From NCBI RefSeq assembly GCF_013248975.1, contig NZ_JABRWH010000002.1, forward strand, positions 292,663 to 356,662: DNA of 64,000 nucleotides. The letters run 5' to 3'. How positions within the stretch are numbered: position 1 is the stretch's first letter; every line of letters starts with the position of its first letter. This document shows positions 27,321 through 36,197 of this stretch, piece after piece. The notes under the pieces are model-generated. The model did not search any database. It was not told where the DNA came from and was given only the letters and a program-made list of their open reading frames with translations. Source of the DNA: Neobacillus endophyticus. Lineage in GTDB: Bacteria; Bacillota; Bacilli; Bacillales; Cytobacillaceae. The translations under genes were made by a program, and so were the position numbers.

Positions 27321-27641
27321 TTGAATTCATATTCACTTACAATCATGGAGTGTATTGCTATATTATTTTATGCTTTATTTTGGAAAAAACGAGGAAAGAA
27401 ATGGTTATTTAGAACATTTACTCTTGTTTTTCTTTATGGTTTATTATATTTTTCCCTTCTTTTAATTAATGCTTCTGACCTATTATATGTTGTTTTGATG
27501 ACTGCTGTAATACCGATTATCACATTTTTATTTTATAAAGCAAGCATACATAAAGAAATTAAAGGCAACCCTCAAATGTATATAGGAGCTGGTTTGCTAG
27601 GTTTTATTATAAATATAATTGTGTATTATTACAGCCGATAA
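27321..27641 (+). CDS. Membrane protein, four helices
   Basis: 106 residues with four hydrophobic helices. Start TTG 27321 follows GGGTGGG by about 6 bases. Similar size and shape to the previous gene, but separated from it by a terminator. Function unknown. Confidence 0.55.
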   Translation: MNSYSLTIMECIAILFYALFWKKRGKKWLFRTFTLVFLYGLLYFSLLLINASDLLYVVLMTAVIPIITFLFYKASIHKEIKGNPQMYIGAGLLGFIINIIVYYYSR

Positions 27642-27686
27642 CAGTATCTAAAACAGGGTATTACCAGCGAAGTCACGACCTGCAAT

Positions 27687-27716
27687 AAGCCTAATTTAAA
27701 TGTCGAAATTGGGCTT
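27687..27716 (+). terminator. Rho-independent terminator
   Basis: AAGCCTAATTT/AAATTGGGCTT arms followed by TTTTC, after the 27321 gene. Confidence 0.7.
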
Positions 27717-27732
27717 TTTCGTATTCAAGAAA

Positions 27733-27774
27733 ATGGGCCAATTCATTGAGAAGAGCGCATTTCTTACTCTAGAA
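27733..27774 (+). repeat. Dispersed repeat copy, left half (split by intron 3)
   Basis: GGGCCAATTCATTGAG, then AAGAGCGCATTTCTTACTCT up to the intron. Continues at 29717. Joined, it matches the intact copy at 61775-61867. Confidence 0.75.
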
Positions 27775-29716
27775 GTCGAGTAGAAGGGAGCCTTTCTACC
27801 TTACGGTAAATTGAACTCCATTCCCTCCCAGAACCGTGCTTGCACTATTAATGCACACGGCTCCTCCTAGTCATCATTCACAGAATGTAGCTAATCTCTT
27901 TTCTTAATTCATATATATTCACTTTAATTCTTGGTGAAGGTAGTGGATATTTATCAAGAAATAGTCTGAATTTATCCCATGTAAAGGATTTTCTTTGACT
28001 TCTTCTGTTGAGCCATTTAAACAGTAAGTCCTCGATTTTGCACTTGAAGTTGCTAACATTTAGGATATTATCAGTGATGCAATAATAGTTGTAATAACCA
28101 ATAAGCGAGCGTCTAAATCTGTCCATGATTATGTGAATATTCTTATTCCTATTCTTCTTCAGCCATTCTTTAGACTCTTTTAATTTACCTTGGACTTTCT
28201 TCCTACTCGATTTCCGTTTCACCCGAAAGTTCCCTTTTTTGCTTTTCCCACAATAGTGTGTAAAGCCTAGGAAATCAAAGGTTGCTGGTTTACTGTTTCC
28301 CTTTTGATTTGTATATTTCTCCGCAAAACTCCCGAAGGGAATAATTTTGGTTTTATCCTCGGCAATTTCCAAGTTAAATTTCTTTAATCTAAATTTTAAT
28401 GATTGGAAGAACTCCTGAGCTTCGCTCTGATATTGAAAACAGCACACAAAATCATCAGCATACCTTACTATATATGCTTGTCCCTTGCATTGTTTCTTGA
28501 CCTTTTTCTCAAACCATAAGTCGAGGACATAATGGAGATACACATTGGCTAATACCGGGGATATTACTCCACCTTGCGGTGTGCCATTATCTGTTTTATA
28601 TTTCTTCCCTTCCTCCATGTATCCACCTTTAAGAAACCTACCAATTATTCTTAGTAGGTTAGGGTCAGCAATTCGCAGTTTTAAGAACTCCATCATCCAT
28701 TTGTGGTCAACGTTGTCAAAGAATCCGCGAATATCGACATCTACTACATAATTTACTGACCTCTTTTCAATATAGAAGTTCAGTATTTTCAAAGCATCAT
28801 GGCAGCTACGATTTGGGCGAAACCCAAAGGAACATTCTAGAAAGTCATTTTCATAGATGGTATTAAGTAGCTTCGTAATGCCTTTTTGAACAATCTTGTC
28901 CTCATATTCCGGTATTCCTAGAGGTCTTTTCTTGTTTGAATTGAGCTTCGGAATATACATTCTTCTTACTGGAACAGGACGATAACTGTTGCTTTTAAGC
29001 CTGCTTACTAACTCCTCAATGTTTTCTTCTAAATTTTCATCGTACTGCTCTTTAGTTATACCGTTAATCCCGGTTGCTTTCCTATTGGGCAGTTCATAAT
29101 GACATTGAGTTAGTGTTTGCTTATTTAATAGATGTGCAAGAGATGTAAATTTCATTTTAGGTTCAGACTTTGCTAATTCTGCTATCCTTAGTAGTTTTGT
29201 TTTCATTTAAAATATCTACCTCTGTGTGTAGTAAATGTGTCTCTAGTAAGGGTGATATCTAGGTAGCAGCCTTTCCTCCATCGGCATTACCCAACTTCAT
29301 TGGTACTACGCTGCTATCCGACTCCCTACATCGGCATTTGGTTTCCTTGCTTGTTATCGCTTGTACACCATACTCTTCTAAAAAAAAGAAAAGACCGGTA
29401 GGGTCTCCTGAGTTGCCGTATCATATCAATGTATAACGTGCCAAGGTCTATGACTCCAGAGAGGTCTTACCCTTCTTGCCTTTAACGAGGGGTAAAATGT
29501 AGCTTTCTGCAGCGCATAAAGCATCAGCCCTCTCGACTTACAATCATTATGGAGCTCAATCCCTTCAGCCATTTGGCTTTCGGCCCGCCACCTAACTGTC
29601 TACGCTTAAAGACTAAAGTTACCTTTAGTCCTCCAAGACTCGCTACGAGTGAATGGCTAGTTCTTACTCGACGGGAATCCCACCCGTTATATGATACGAC
29701 CTAAGCTCAGCCGCAC
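27775..29716 (-). mobile_element. Group II intron 3 (1942 nt) inside a repeat copy
   Basis: Starts GTGCGG (29716 leftward) and ends CTACTCGAC at 27775. Domain V is at 27831-27863 (GAGCCGTGTGCA...CACGGTTC). Removing it rebuilds the repeat hairpin GCGCATTTCTAGAGTAAG then AAATGCGC, which is the intact copy near 61800-61830 with one base changed. The ends are therefore known to the base. The structured 5' region spans 29207-29716. Confidence 0.92.
27878..29206 (-). CDS. ltrA: Group II intron reverse transcriptase/maturase, no endonuclease
   Basis: 442 residues. RT motifs SFGFRPNRSCHDAL, GTPQGGVISPVLANVYL and catalytic IVRYADDFVCC, then a maturase region (IIMDRFRRSLIGYYNYY). It ends without an HNH domain, unlike the other two introns here. 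Such proteins usually insert at DNA structures or replication forks, which fits its site in a hairpin. Confidence 0.92.
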   Translation of the reverse strand: MKTKLLRIAELAKSEPKMKFTSLAHLLNKQTLTQCHYELPNRKATGINGITKEQYDENLEENIEELVSRLKSNSYRPVPVRRMYIPKLNSNKKRPLGIPEYEDKIVQKGITKLLNTIYENDFLECSFGFRPNRSCHDALKILNFYIEKRSVNYVVDVDIRGFFDNVDHKWMMEFLKLRIADPNLLRIIGRFLKGGYMEEGKKYKTDNGTPQGGVISPVLANVYLHYVLDLWFEKKVKKQCKGQAYIVRYADDFVCCFQYQSEAQEFFQSLKFRLKKFNLEIAEDKTKIIPFGSFAEKYTNQKGNSKPATFDFLGFTHYCGKSKKGNFRVKRKSSRKKVQGKLKESKEWLKKNRNKNIHIIMDRFRRSLIGYYNYYCITDNILNVSNFKCKIEDLLFKWLNRRSQRKSFTWDKFRLFLDKYPLPSPRIKVNIYELRKEISYIL

Positions 29717-29762
29717 ATGCGCCCGATTGTTGAAGATCGTTATTGAAGTAAAGCTACTGGTT
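29717..29762 (+). repeat. Dispersed repeat copy, right half (split by intron 3)
   Basis: ATGCGCCCGATTGTTGAAG, ATCGTTATTGAAGTAAAGC and CTGGTTTGTTA. The other half is at 27733-27774. Confidence 0.75.
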
Positions 29763-29936
29763 TGTTAAAGTAGATTTTTTCACAATCTTTTACATTAAAG
29801 TTGGGCAATCATTCTAATATCTTTATGTTTTCTTCCGCCCGCTACCTTAAACTTTTGCACCCGTTTAGTGTAAGTACCTTCCTACACAAAGGTTAAAACA
29901 AAAAGCAATGCAATGGATACCTTTGAAGTCGCTTAA
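29763..29936. other. Intergenic stretch, probable gene remnant
   Basis: Read leftward it contains VQKFKVAGGRKHKDIRMIAQ then a stop, without a start. Probably the end of a lost gene that sat next to this repeat. Confidence 0.3.
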
Positions 29937-30221
29937 TTAATTTGAACTAATGAAAAACCAATTTTTAGCCATTCTATTTATTTCTTTTATATCTCCATCA
30001 AATGCATTTTTTAATGGTTTTTGGTCTGTCGTTGCGTATACAAATCCAGAAAAGCCATCCAAGACTCCTCGAAATGTAAAGAAAAGAATGTTATATCCAT
30101 TGCTCGTTTTCTCTACTACTATATCGCCACCTCCAGCAGAAAGGTGATCGTATTTTTTAGGTAAATGAATAAGGGATGAATTGTCGGTAACATTTGGTTT
30201 AATTTCTCCATTTACTACCAT
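29937..30221 (-). CDS. Hypothetical protein
   Basis: 94 residues, soluble, with a beta-rich middle (GGGDIVVEKTSNGYNILFFTF). Lies 9 bases after the 30231 membrane gene and is probably cotranslated with it. Not recognised. Confidence 0.55.
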   Translation of the reverse strand: MVVNGEIKPNVTDNSSLIHLPKKYDHLSAGGGDIVVEKTSNGYNILFFTFRGVLDGFSGFVYATTDQKPLKNAFDGDIKEINRMAKNWFFISSN

Positions 30222-30230
30222 CTTTATTAT

Positions 30231-30527
30231 TTACTCTCTTTCAGTCTGGTTTAATTTAAAATTTAAATCCAATACAATTTGATTAAAAGGGACGATGAAT
30301 AGCAAAACAATGGTAACAACTTGTATTGTTATAGGTTTCCAATCCCTTTTTTTGAACAGCGATACGACTGCTAGAATGGTTATGACAATAAAAAAGCCAA
30401 ACAACAAAAACATAACTGGTACCATTAAAAATGAAAATATATCGAATAAACTCCATTGAAAAAATTGATACAGAATGACACATATACTGGTGATGAAGGA
30501 TAAGAGCAATAGCTGGTTTTGTTTCAT
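30231..30527 (-). CDS. Membrane protein, three helices
   Basis: 98 residues. Three hydrophobic helices at about 5-25, 30-57 and 66-88. GGGGGGA precedes ATG 30527. First gene of a two-gene unit with the 29937 gene. Function unknown. Confidence 0.6.
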   Translation of the reverse strand: MKQNQLLLLSFITSICVILYQFFQWSLFDIFSFLMVPVMFLLFGFFIVITILAVVSLFKKRDWKPITIQVVTIVLLFIVPFNQIVLDLNFKLNQTERE

Positions 30528-30649
30528 TTTCCCCCCAGAAATTCTATAAATTTACCATTAATTTTAACACACAAGTTTTAATGGAGATACACCCTTTATT
30601 ACACCCCTGACAGGATGGAGGAATTTTCTCAAAACCACCTTTGTTAACT

Positions 30650-30820
30650 GCAATTTAACGGATTAAAGACCAATAAAAATGAACTTCTAAAACTGTTCAT
30701 CACTGTTCAATTCTTGAGTACTAAAATGAAAATGAGCGCTCATTCTTGTTACTGAATCTCGCCCTATACATAAAGAAAGAGCACAATTCTGTTGAATAAT
30801 CGCGCCCTAATGGAATACTT
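30650..30820 (+). repeat. Two dispersed repeat copies in series
   Basis: A diverged ATGGACTG-type copy at about 30650-30735 (ATGAACTTCT, then TCAATTCTTGAG) and an AAAGAGCACAATTCT type at 30771-30820 with CGCGCCCTAATGGAATAC. The tail of the second is broken by the IS66 insertion. Confidence 0.6.
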
Positions 30821-30824
30821 AAAA

Positions 30825-30832
30825 CTCCTTTT
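30825..30832. repeat. IS66 target-site duplication, left
   Basis: CTCCTTTT, identical to 33242-33249. Eight bases is the usual IS66 duplication length. Confidence 0.85.
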
Positions 30833-30917
30833 GTAAGCCCCCAATCAAACAACGCATATAAACAAGCAGCGCCTTCAGGTACTATGAATGTATCAATTTA
30901 AGGGAGGTGCTTTTCAT

Positions 30918-31112
30918 ATGCCACAACAAAAACTAACCATTGTCCCCGTAACATTACATTCCGAAAACAAAAATACTTCCTCAAAAAATCCAGTAGTGAT
31001 TTCCTCCAATCCTACTTGCACGGTCAAAACTGGAAACGTTGAAATTTCCTTCTTCAACGGCGTAGGTGAGCACATCATCCAAACGGTTATGAGGGAGCTG
31101 AAAAATCAGTGA
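30918..31112 (+). CDS. tnpA: IS66 TnpA-like accessory protein, short form
   Basis: 64 residues from ATG 30918, after AAGGGAGGTG. It matches only the C-terminal part of typical IS66 TnpA (VKTGNVEISFFNGVGEHIIQ resembles the LRIGGVEIEV region); the N-terminal helix-turn-helix of the usual 100-130-residue protein is absent. Overlaps tnpB by 4 bases. Confidence 0.7.
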   Translation: MPQQKLTIVPVTLHSENKNTSSKNPVVISSNPTCTVKTGNVEISFFNGVGEHIIQTVMRELKNQ

Positions 31113-31462
31113 TACACGATTATACAAGTGTGAAAAATATTTATATCATTTGTGGTAAAACAGACATGAGAAAAGGAATTGATGGCCTGGCAACACTGAT
31201 TCAAGATTCTTTCGAACTTGACCCATATGGCGATTCCATTTTCTTATTTTCAGGGTGGAGTAAAGATCGCTATAAATGTTTATATTTTGATGGTGATGGA
31301 TTCGCCATGCTTTATAAACGTTTGGATAACGGGAAACTTCAATGGCCAAAAGATGAAGATGAAGTACGCAATCTTTCTCAACAGGAGCTTCGCTGGCTCC
31401 TTGAAGGGTTATCAATTCAGCAGCCAAAGGCCATTCAGCCATCATCAAAAGGTGTCTTTTAA
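31109..31462 (+). CDS. tnpB: IS66 TnpB
   Basis: 117 residues. The IS66 Orf2 signature is clear: KNIYIICGKTDMRKGIDGLA, then the FLFSGWSKDRYKCLYFDGDG region and LQWPKDE. Role in IS66 transposition is unclear but it is needed. Start GTG overlaps the tnpA stop. Confidence 0.92.
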   Translation: MIHDYTSVKNIYIICGKTDMRKGIDGLATLIQDSFELDPYGDSIFLFSGWSKDRYKCLYFDGDGFAMLYKRLDNGKLQWPKDEDEVRNLSQQELRWLLEGLSIQQPKAIQPSSKGVF

Positions 31463-31540
31463 ATTCGTTAAAGCCCTTTATTTTACCTTTATTCCACTGT
31501 TTGAACTCGTTATAATAAGAAGAGTGAATCCGAACAAAGA

Positions 31541-33146
31541 GTGGTGAATGATGTGACGAACGTTTCTTCTACAAGTGAAAGTCAATTTGATAGATTAATT
31601 CGATTACTTGAAGAGCAATTGGCGCATTCGAATCAACAAAACCAAGAACTATCAAAAAAATTGGATAAATCGTTGAAACAGAACGAAGCGTTAACCGAGC
31701 AAGTTCGCCATTTAACTAAGCTTTTATATGGATCAAAAACCGAAAAATCGAAATACAATTCACCAGATGGGCAAGTATCACTATTTGAAGATGACCCGTC
31801 TTTTAATGAACCTGAGCACACAGGAGAACAAAGCCAACAGACCATTTCTTACACTGTTGTACGAAAAGTTCAAAAGAAAAAACGAAATGATTCATTGCAT
31901 GATGGTATTGAAGTAGAAGATGTTCACCATCATCCAGAAAATACGATCTGTGACTGTTGCCAAGGGAAAATGATTGAAATTGGCAGTACAATCGTACGGG
32001 AAGAAGCAGAATTTATTCCTGCTAGAATGAAGAAAGTCCAACACATTGAACATGCTTATGAATGTAAAAATTGTAAAGGCTCTACATTTCATCAAGCACA
32101 AATTAAACGTGGTAAAGCGCCGCAAGTTCCCATTCAACGTAGTATCGCAAGTCCTAGCGTACTTGCCAAAGTAATATATGATAAATTTTCACAATACTTG
32201 CCCCTTTACCGTCAGGTAAAGGAATGGGATCGTTATGGCCTCAATACCAACGATAAGAACCTTTCGAATTGGGTCATTCGTGCATCCCACGATTGGCTAT
32301 TGCCTATTTACGAGAGATTGAAAGATTTAATGATGAATAAATCTCTCTTACATATTGATGAAACGTATGGACAAATTCTCCGCCGATCCGATGGGAAATC
32401 TGGTCAAACCAATGCCTATAATTGGGTGTGTCGAAGTGTTCCATGCCAAGGACCGCCAATAACTCTCTTTCATAGCGCATTATCACGGGCTCGCTCTGTC
32501 CTCGAAGGTCTCATTGAAGGTTTTTCTGGAACGATTGTTTGCGACGGTTACTCTGCCTACGATAAGTTGGAGGGCATCACATTCGCAAATTGTTGGGCGC
32601 ATGTTCGTCGTTATTGGCTTAAAGCGGATAGCAACTATGGGCGAATCGGTGTGAGCTATTGCGACGATTTATATCGACTCGAAAGGAAATTTAAACATTT
32701 GTCTCCGAGTCAGCGCAGAAAAAAACCGCCAAAAATACTCGAAGCCGATTGTAGATAACTTCTTTGAATGGGTTGAAATGTCACCATTCTACGGAAAAAA
32801 TGCTCTCGCAAAAGCAGCCGAGTACACATTGAACAGGGCAAATGGGCTCAGAGCATTTCTGAACGATGGACGCATTGAAATTGATAATAATCCTGCCGAA
32901 AATGCCATCCGTCCCAACGTTATAGGAAGAAAAAATTGGCTCTTTAGTGTTAGTGAAGCAGGAGCAAAAGCGAACGCCATCTGTTTGAGTATCGCAGAAA
33001 CCGCCAAGAGTAACGGTGTTGATTTCTACGAATATATAAAGAAACTTTTGACGGATCTACCGAATCTCAGCATCCACCAAAACCCTGAAATTTTAGACCA
33101 ATACATGCCTTGGTCAAAAATGATCCAGGCAGAATGTAGTAAATAA
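31541..33146 (+). pseudogene. tnpC: IS66 transposase TnpC, frameshifted
   Basis: DDE transposase in two frames: 31541-32758 (leucine zipper-like start, zinc-finger region CDCCQG, DDE residues in HIDETYG and VCDGYSAYDK) and 32778-33146 (E in IEIDNNPAENAIRPNVIG). The frames join near 32719-32732, where a run of seven A sits in CGCAGAAAAAAACCG. One A fewer restores RQKYSKPIVDNFFEWVEMS. So a one-base insertion, a sequencing error or slippage. Confidence 0.88.
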
Positions 33147-33153
33147 ATGAAAA

Positions 33154-33190
33154 AGCCGTAATTCGATTGAAAAAATCAGATTTTACGGCT
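33154..33190 (+). terminator. Terminator of IS66 tnpC
   Basis: AGCCGTAA/TTACGGCT hairpin just after the tnpC stop, inside the element. Confidence 0.6.
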
Positions 33191-33241
33191 ATTTGTGATG
33201 CGTACCGGAAGGTGCGCTTCTTTTTTATATTTCGGGCTTAC

Positions 33242-33249
33242 CTCCTTTT
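33242..33249. repeat. IS66 target-site duplication, right
   Basis: CTCCTTTT, matching 30825-30832. Confidence 0.85.
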
Positions 33250-33280
33250 TACTGAAAGATATAATTTATATGAAATAAAA

Positions 33281-33308
33281 AAGATGCAAAGGTCATCCCT
33301 TGCATCTT
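33281..33308. terminator. Terminator hairpin
   Basis: AAGATGCAA/TTGCATCTT arms, downstream of the CPBP protease gene read leftward; A-rich on the outer side, giving T-runs on the minus strand. Confidence 0.65.
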
Positions 33309-33360
33309 TCTGCATCATTGAAATCTCGTATTGTATAACAATGAGGTCTATTTTAAATAA

Positions 33361-34074
33361 CTAAACAGCAATTTCTTGACTGTCAATTGAAGACTTTTGA
33401 TTTGATGTAAACGCAAATTTCACATCAATCAGAAAATGAAGTAGGATACACAGCCACAAATTGCCCGTTACAAGAAATACATATAACAATATACCTCCTA
33501 CATATGCTGTACCAAGAACTCCCTTCCATCCTTGATACAAATGAACGATTCCAAATAAAAGACTTAACACTATTATTAATGAAATAATAGATAATTCAAA
33601 AGGAAGATGTTCAAAGTAGTATAACATAACACTGCGAAACACAACTTCTTCACAAAATCCTGCTGTAATAGCGACAATGACAAAAAGTATTCTTTCTTTT
33701 AATGTGATTGGTAACATAAATCGAATTGTATCTATTTGGCTGTGCATCCATTTTGAAAATACTTGCTTTATTTTTTTGGAAAAAATAAAGATTAATGCGT
33801 AAATAACCAAAGCTATTATAGCCCCAATACCTGTGGCTTTTAACCTGTCTGCATGAGATGAAAGAATTGGATTGTCAACATAGAATAAATCAACGAACGA
33901 ACGTTTAGTTAAAAACCAATAAGCAAAGAAAATAGCGACAATCACCCATTGAGGTATAATGACCGTCAGATACATTCTGCTCTTATTGCTAAAATTCCCT
34001 TTCTTCATATAAAAATAATCCCATATAGGATAACCAACAACTATACTTACTAAAAATACGCTCAAAAAAGTCAT
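33361..34074 (-). CDS. CPBP-family intramembrane metalloprotease
   Basis: 237 residues, about seven membrane helices. CPBP (Abi/CAAX protease) motifs are in order: EEVVFRS (motif 1), FGIVHLYQGW (motif 2) and LLHFLIDVKF (motif 3). These enzymes cut membrane-bound substrates; in Gram-positives many act in bacteriocin self-protection or maturation. Substrate unknown. Confidence 0.85.
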   Translation of the reverse strand: MTFLSVFLVSIVVGYPIWDYFYMKKGNFSNKSRMYLTVIIPQWVIVAIFFAYWFLTKRSFVDLFYVDNPILSSHADRLKATGIGAIIALVIYALIFIFSKKIKQVFSKWMHSQIDTIRFMLPITLKERILFVIVAITAGFCEEVVFRSVMLYYFEHLPFELSIISLIIVLSLLFGIVHLYQGWKGVLGTAYVGGILLYVFLVTGNLWLCILLHFLIDVKFAFTSNQKSSIDSQEIAV

Positions 34075-34373
34075 TGACTAACACCTCGTAACCTTACTAT
34101 ATTTAGAAATTGACACATATTAATAAGTTTCTTACTTATCTCTGCTCTAAAATTATCCATTTAATTCTCATCCACTTCTGAAAAATCATATTTATAAATT
34201 TACCAAAATTAGATAAAAGTTCACCAATGTAAATTATGGTAAATAGAAGTATATTTAAATTTTAGTGTTCATTGAGAGTGCACTCTGTTGCAACATCCGA
34301 AAATATAGTTGTCACTTTAACAGTTATTTTGCACCCGTTTCTAGAGCTATTTTGCACTATAAATAATAAAAAC
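34075..34373. other. Gene-free spacer
   Basis: AT-rich spacer with no supported gene. TTTGCACCCGTTTCTAGAGC near 34328-34348 resembles a degenerate repeat tail. Confidence 0.3.
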
Positions 34374-34466
34374 AAGGCCAATTTCTCAACATTTAAATTA
34401 AGAAATTGGCCTTTTATCATTACTTCAGAAACGCGCCCGATTGTTGAAGATCGTTATCGAAGTAAA
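34374..34466 (+). repeat. Dispersed repeat copy with a different hairpin
   Basis: AAGGCCAATTTCT/AGAAATTGGCCTT hairpin (34374-34413) stands where other copies have the GCGC hairpin; then ACGCGCCCGATTGTTGAAG, ATCGTTATCGAAGTAAAAC and ACCCGTTG. 3' of the kinase gene. The hairpin can terminate in both directions. Confidence 0.7.
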
Positions 34467-34511
34467 ACACCCGTTGTTTGAAGAAGAACATTAGTATTTC
34501 AAACCAAATAA

Positions 34512-35009
34512 TTACCTTTGTAGTTGATTTAAAATTAGTTTCAAAACATCGTTCTGAGACATATCATTAGTCAATATTGTTTCTCCATCCACGCCAAGGT
34601 TATCGTTTGGATTCCACCAATCACGTAAAGAATCTTCTCCGAATTCCATCTTTTTCGAGCTCGAGTTATGACGTTTGACTGTTTCCTCAAAGGATAAATC
34701 AAAATAATAAGTATATGACTTTTGTTTATAGAACTGGATTAAGTTATTCAGCATTTCACCATAACGATTTTTATACAAGATTCCCTCCACGATAACATTT
34801 TCACATTTATCTTTACCATATTCCGCAATTTGGCGAATCAAATCTATTGAGAGGTTCCCTTCTCTATCGTGAACCTTCAACATTTCACGACGAACGACAT
34901 CCTGAGAAACTAATAGCGTTCCATGCCCCAAATGATTTTGAAGACTTTTCGCAGTAGTTGTTTTTCCACTCCCAGAGTTTCCTCGTATGATAATTAGCTT
35001 AGATTCCAT
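34512..35009 (-). CDS. P-loop kinase (AAA_33 / zeta-toxin-like)
   Basis: 165 residues. Walker A GNSGSGKTTTAKSL (residues 10-23), a likely Walker B-like VIVEGILY, and a RHNSSSK lid. This matches small P-loop kinases of the nucleoside-kinase or zeta-toxin type found as accessory genes in Bacillus. The phosphate acceptor is unknown. Single gene plus repeat. Confidence 0.75.
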   Translation of the reverse strand: MESKLIIIRGNSGSGKTTTAKSLQNHLGHGTLLVSQDVVRREMLKVHDREGNLSIDLIRQIAEYGKDKCENVIVEGILYKNRYGEMLNNLIQFYKQKSYTYYFDLSFEETVKRHNSSSKKMEFGEDSLRDWWNPNDNLGVDGETILTNDMSQNDVLKLILNQLQR

Positions 35010-35123
35010 ATTCTCCCCCTACGCAGCTAAAATTTCATTCTATTTATATAATCTACCTTTGGTTATTTCAACATTTTCATACTTGATTCGATATAGAAAT
35101 TAATTATTCCTTCTTCATTTACC

Positions 35124-35208
35124 CTGCCATTTAACTGATTAACTACAAAAAAATGGACTGCTGATACAGTCCATCTTTGCTCAATTCTTGCGCCGATTGT
35201 TGAATAAG
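35124..35208 (+). repeat. Dispersed repeat copy, ATGGACTG hairpin type
   Basis: ATTTAACTGATTAACTAC, hairpin ATGGACTG/CAGTCCAT, CAATTCTTGCGCCGATTG. Ends at the stop of the 35212 gene. Confidence 0.7.
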
Positions 35209-35211
35209 CAA

Positions 35212-35676
35212 TCACAATTTATTAACCTGGCGCTTGGATTGGATAATATACCAACCTTTAGATTCTGACTTATAGTGAGCCACATTAAATTCCTTTAATT
35301 CTATTAAATCACTGAAGAATGTAGGGATGTTACAATCCCAGTTTAATTCTTCCACTTTAAGAGGGAAATTATCTCTGTTTGGGTTTGGAGTATGAATATA
35401 TACTGCATCTTGACCAGAATCTTTATTATCCAATAAAACCCATGATTGAAAAGGTTTTTCAAGCATATTTAGCTGAGTTAATACCCTTTTATATAAAGCT
35501 AAATATGCTTTTATATGCTCTTTTCTTATATGAACACTTCCATTTCCAACACCTTCCCAGTCAAGGTGGACATGATAAAGCTCAAACCAGGACTCATTAT
35601 CAAGTTCCAAGTTAAAATTATTTACTTGACGCCATATATTACGAAAATACCTCTTTTTCCCACGAAACTTTTTCAG
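35212..35676 (-). CDS. Hypothetical protein, probable CTG start
   Basis: 154 residues if read from CTG 35676, which follows AAAGGAGG by 7 bases; the next candidate, TTG 35610, has no ribosome site, and the frame between them is open. The N-terminus is then very basic (KKFRGKKRYFRNIWR). The rest is soluble with WVLLDNKDSGQDAVYIHTPN. Not recognised. Confidence 0.55.
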   Translation of the reverse strand: MKKFRGKKRYFRNIWRQVNNFNLELDNESWFELYHVHLDWEGVGNGSVHIRKEHIKAYLALYKRVLTQLNMLEKPFQSWVLLDNKDSGQDAVYIHTPNPNRDNFPLKVEELNWDCNIPTFFSDLIELKEFNVAHYKSESKGWYIIQSKRQVNKL

Positions 35677-35746
35677 AAATATTCCTCCTTTTTTATCTAA
35701 TCTCTTCTTGTATAAGCCTGCTTTCGTTAGATTAATTACATTTGAA

Positions 35747-35980
35747 CTAATCGCTAAAATCTTTAATTATCGTTTCTATTTCATTAACATCATAAAATTC
35801 ACCATCGCTAATGAATTTTTCAATTTCTACCGAACCATCCTCCATAAACTCAACTTCCCAACGTTGACCCGGAACAGCAATTTCCACCATAATCGCTTCT
35901 TTTCTTACCTTATTTAGTTTATAAAAAATATTTCCCTCTTCTAGATTGTTAAGAAAATCAATTAAATCTTTAATCCCCAC
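35747..35980 (-). CDS. Small conserved hypothetical protein
   Basis: 77 residues, start GTG 35980 after GGGGGGC. Central EAIMVEIAVPGQRWEVEFME and VEIEKFISDGE resemble a small protein type common in Bacillaceae accessory regions. Probably a beta-sheet fold. Function unknown. Confidence 0.6.
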   Translation of the reverse strand: MGIKDLIDFLNNLEEGNIFYKLNKVRKEAIMVEIAVPGQRWEVEFMEDGSVEIEKFISDGEFYDVNEIETIIKDFSD

Positions 35981-36042
35981 GAAATGCCCCCCAATATTAA
36001 GTAATAATGAAATAAATATTCTAAACCAGTATTAACTTAACA

Positions 36043-36090
36043 CTGCAATTGAACTAATGAAAGATCAAGGAAAATTGACAGCTGAAATCC
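36043..36090 (+). repeat. Degenerate dispersed repeat
   Basis: CACTGCAATTGAACTAATGA, AAGATCAAGGAAAATTGACAG: the left part of an ATGGACTG-type copy; the right part is lost. Confidence 0.45.
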
Positions 36091-36197
36091 TTTTTATTCT
36101 GTGTAAGATCAATGCCAAATTCCTTTTTCGGATAAACACTCTTTTGAGGAAGATCATTTACCTATCTATCTTAGACAAATATTAGTTCTTTAGACGT

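Larger units (their letters stand above)
30833..33241 (+). mobile_element. IS66-family insertion sequence, 2409 bp
   Basis: Ends GTAAGCCC (30833) and GGGCTTAC (33234-33241) are inverted repeats, flanked by the 8-bp duplication CTCCTTTT. Carries tnpA, tnpB and a frameshifted tnpC. Inserted in the tail of a dispersed repeat. The perfect duplication suggests a recent insertion. Confidence 0.9.
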
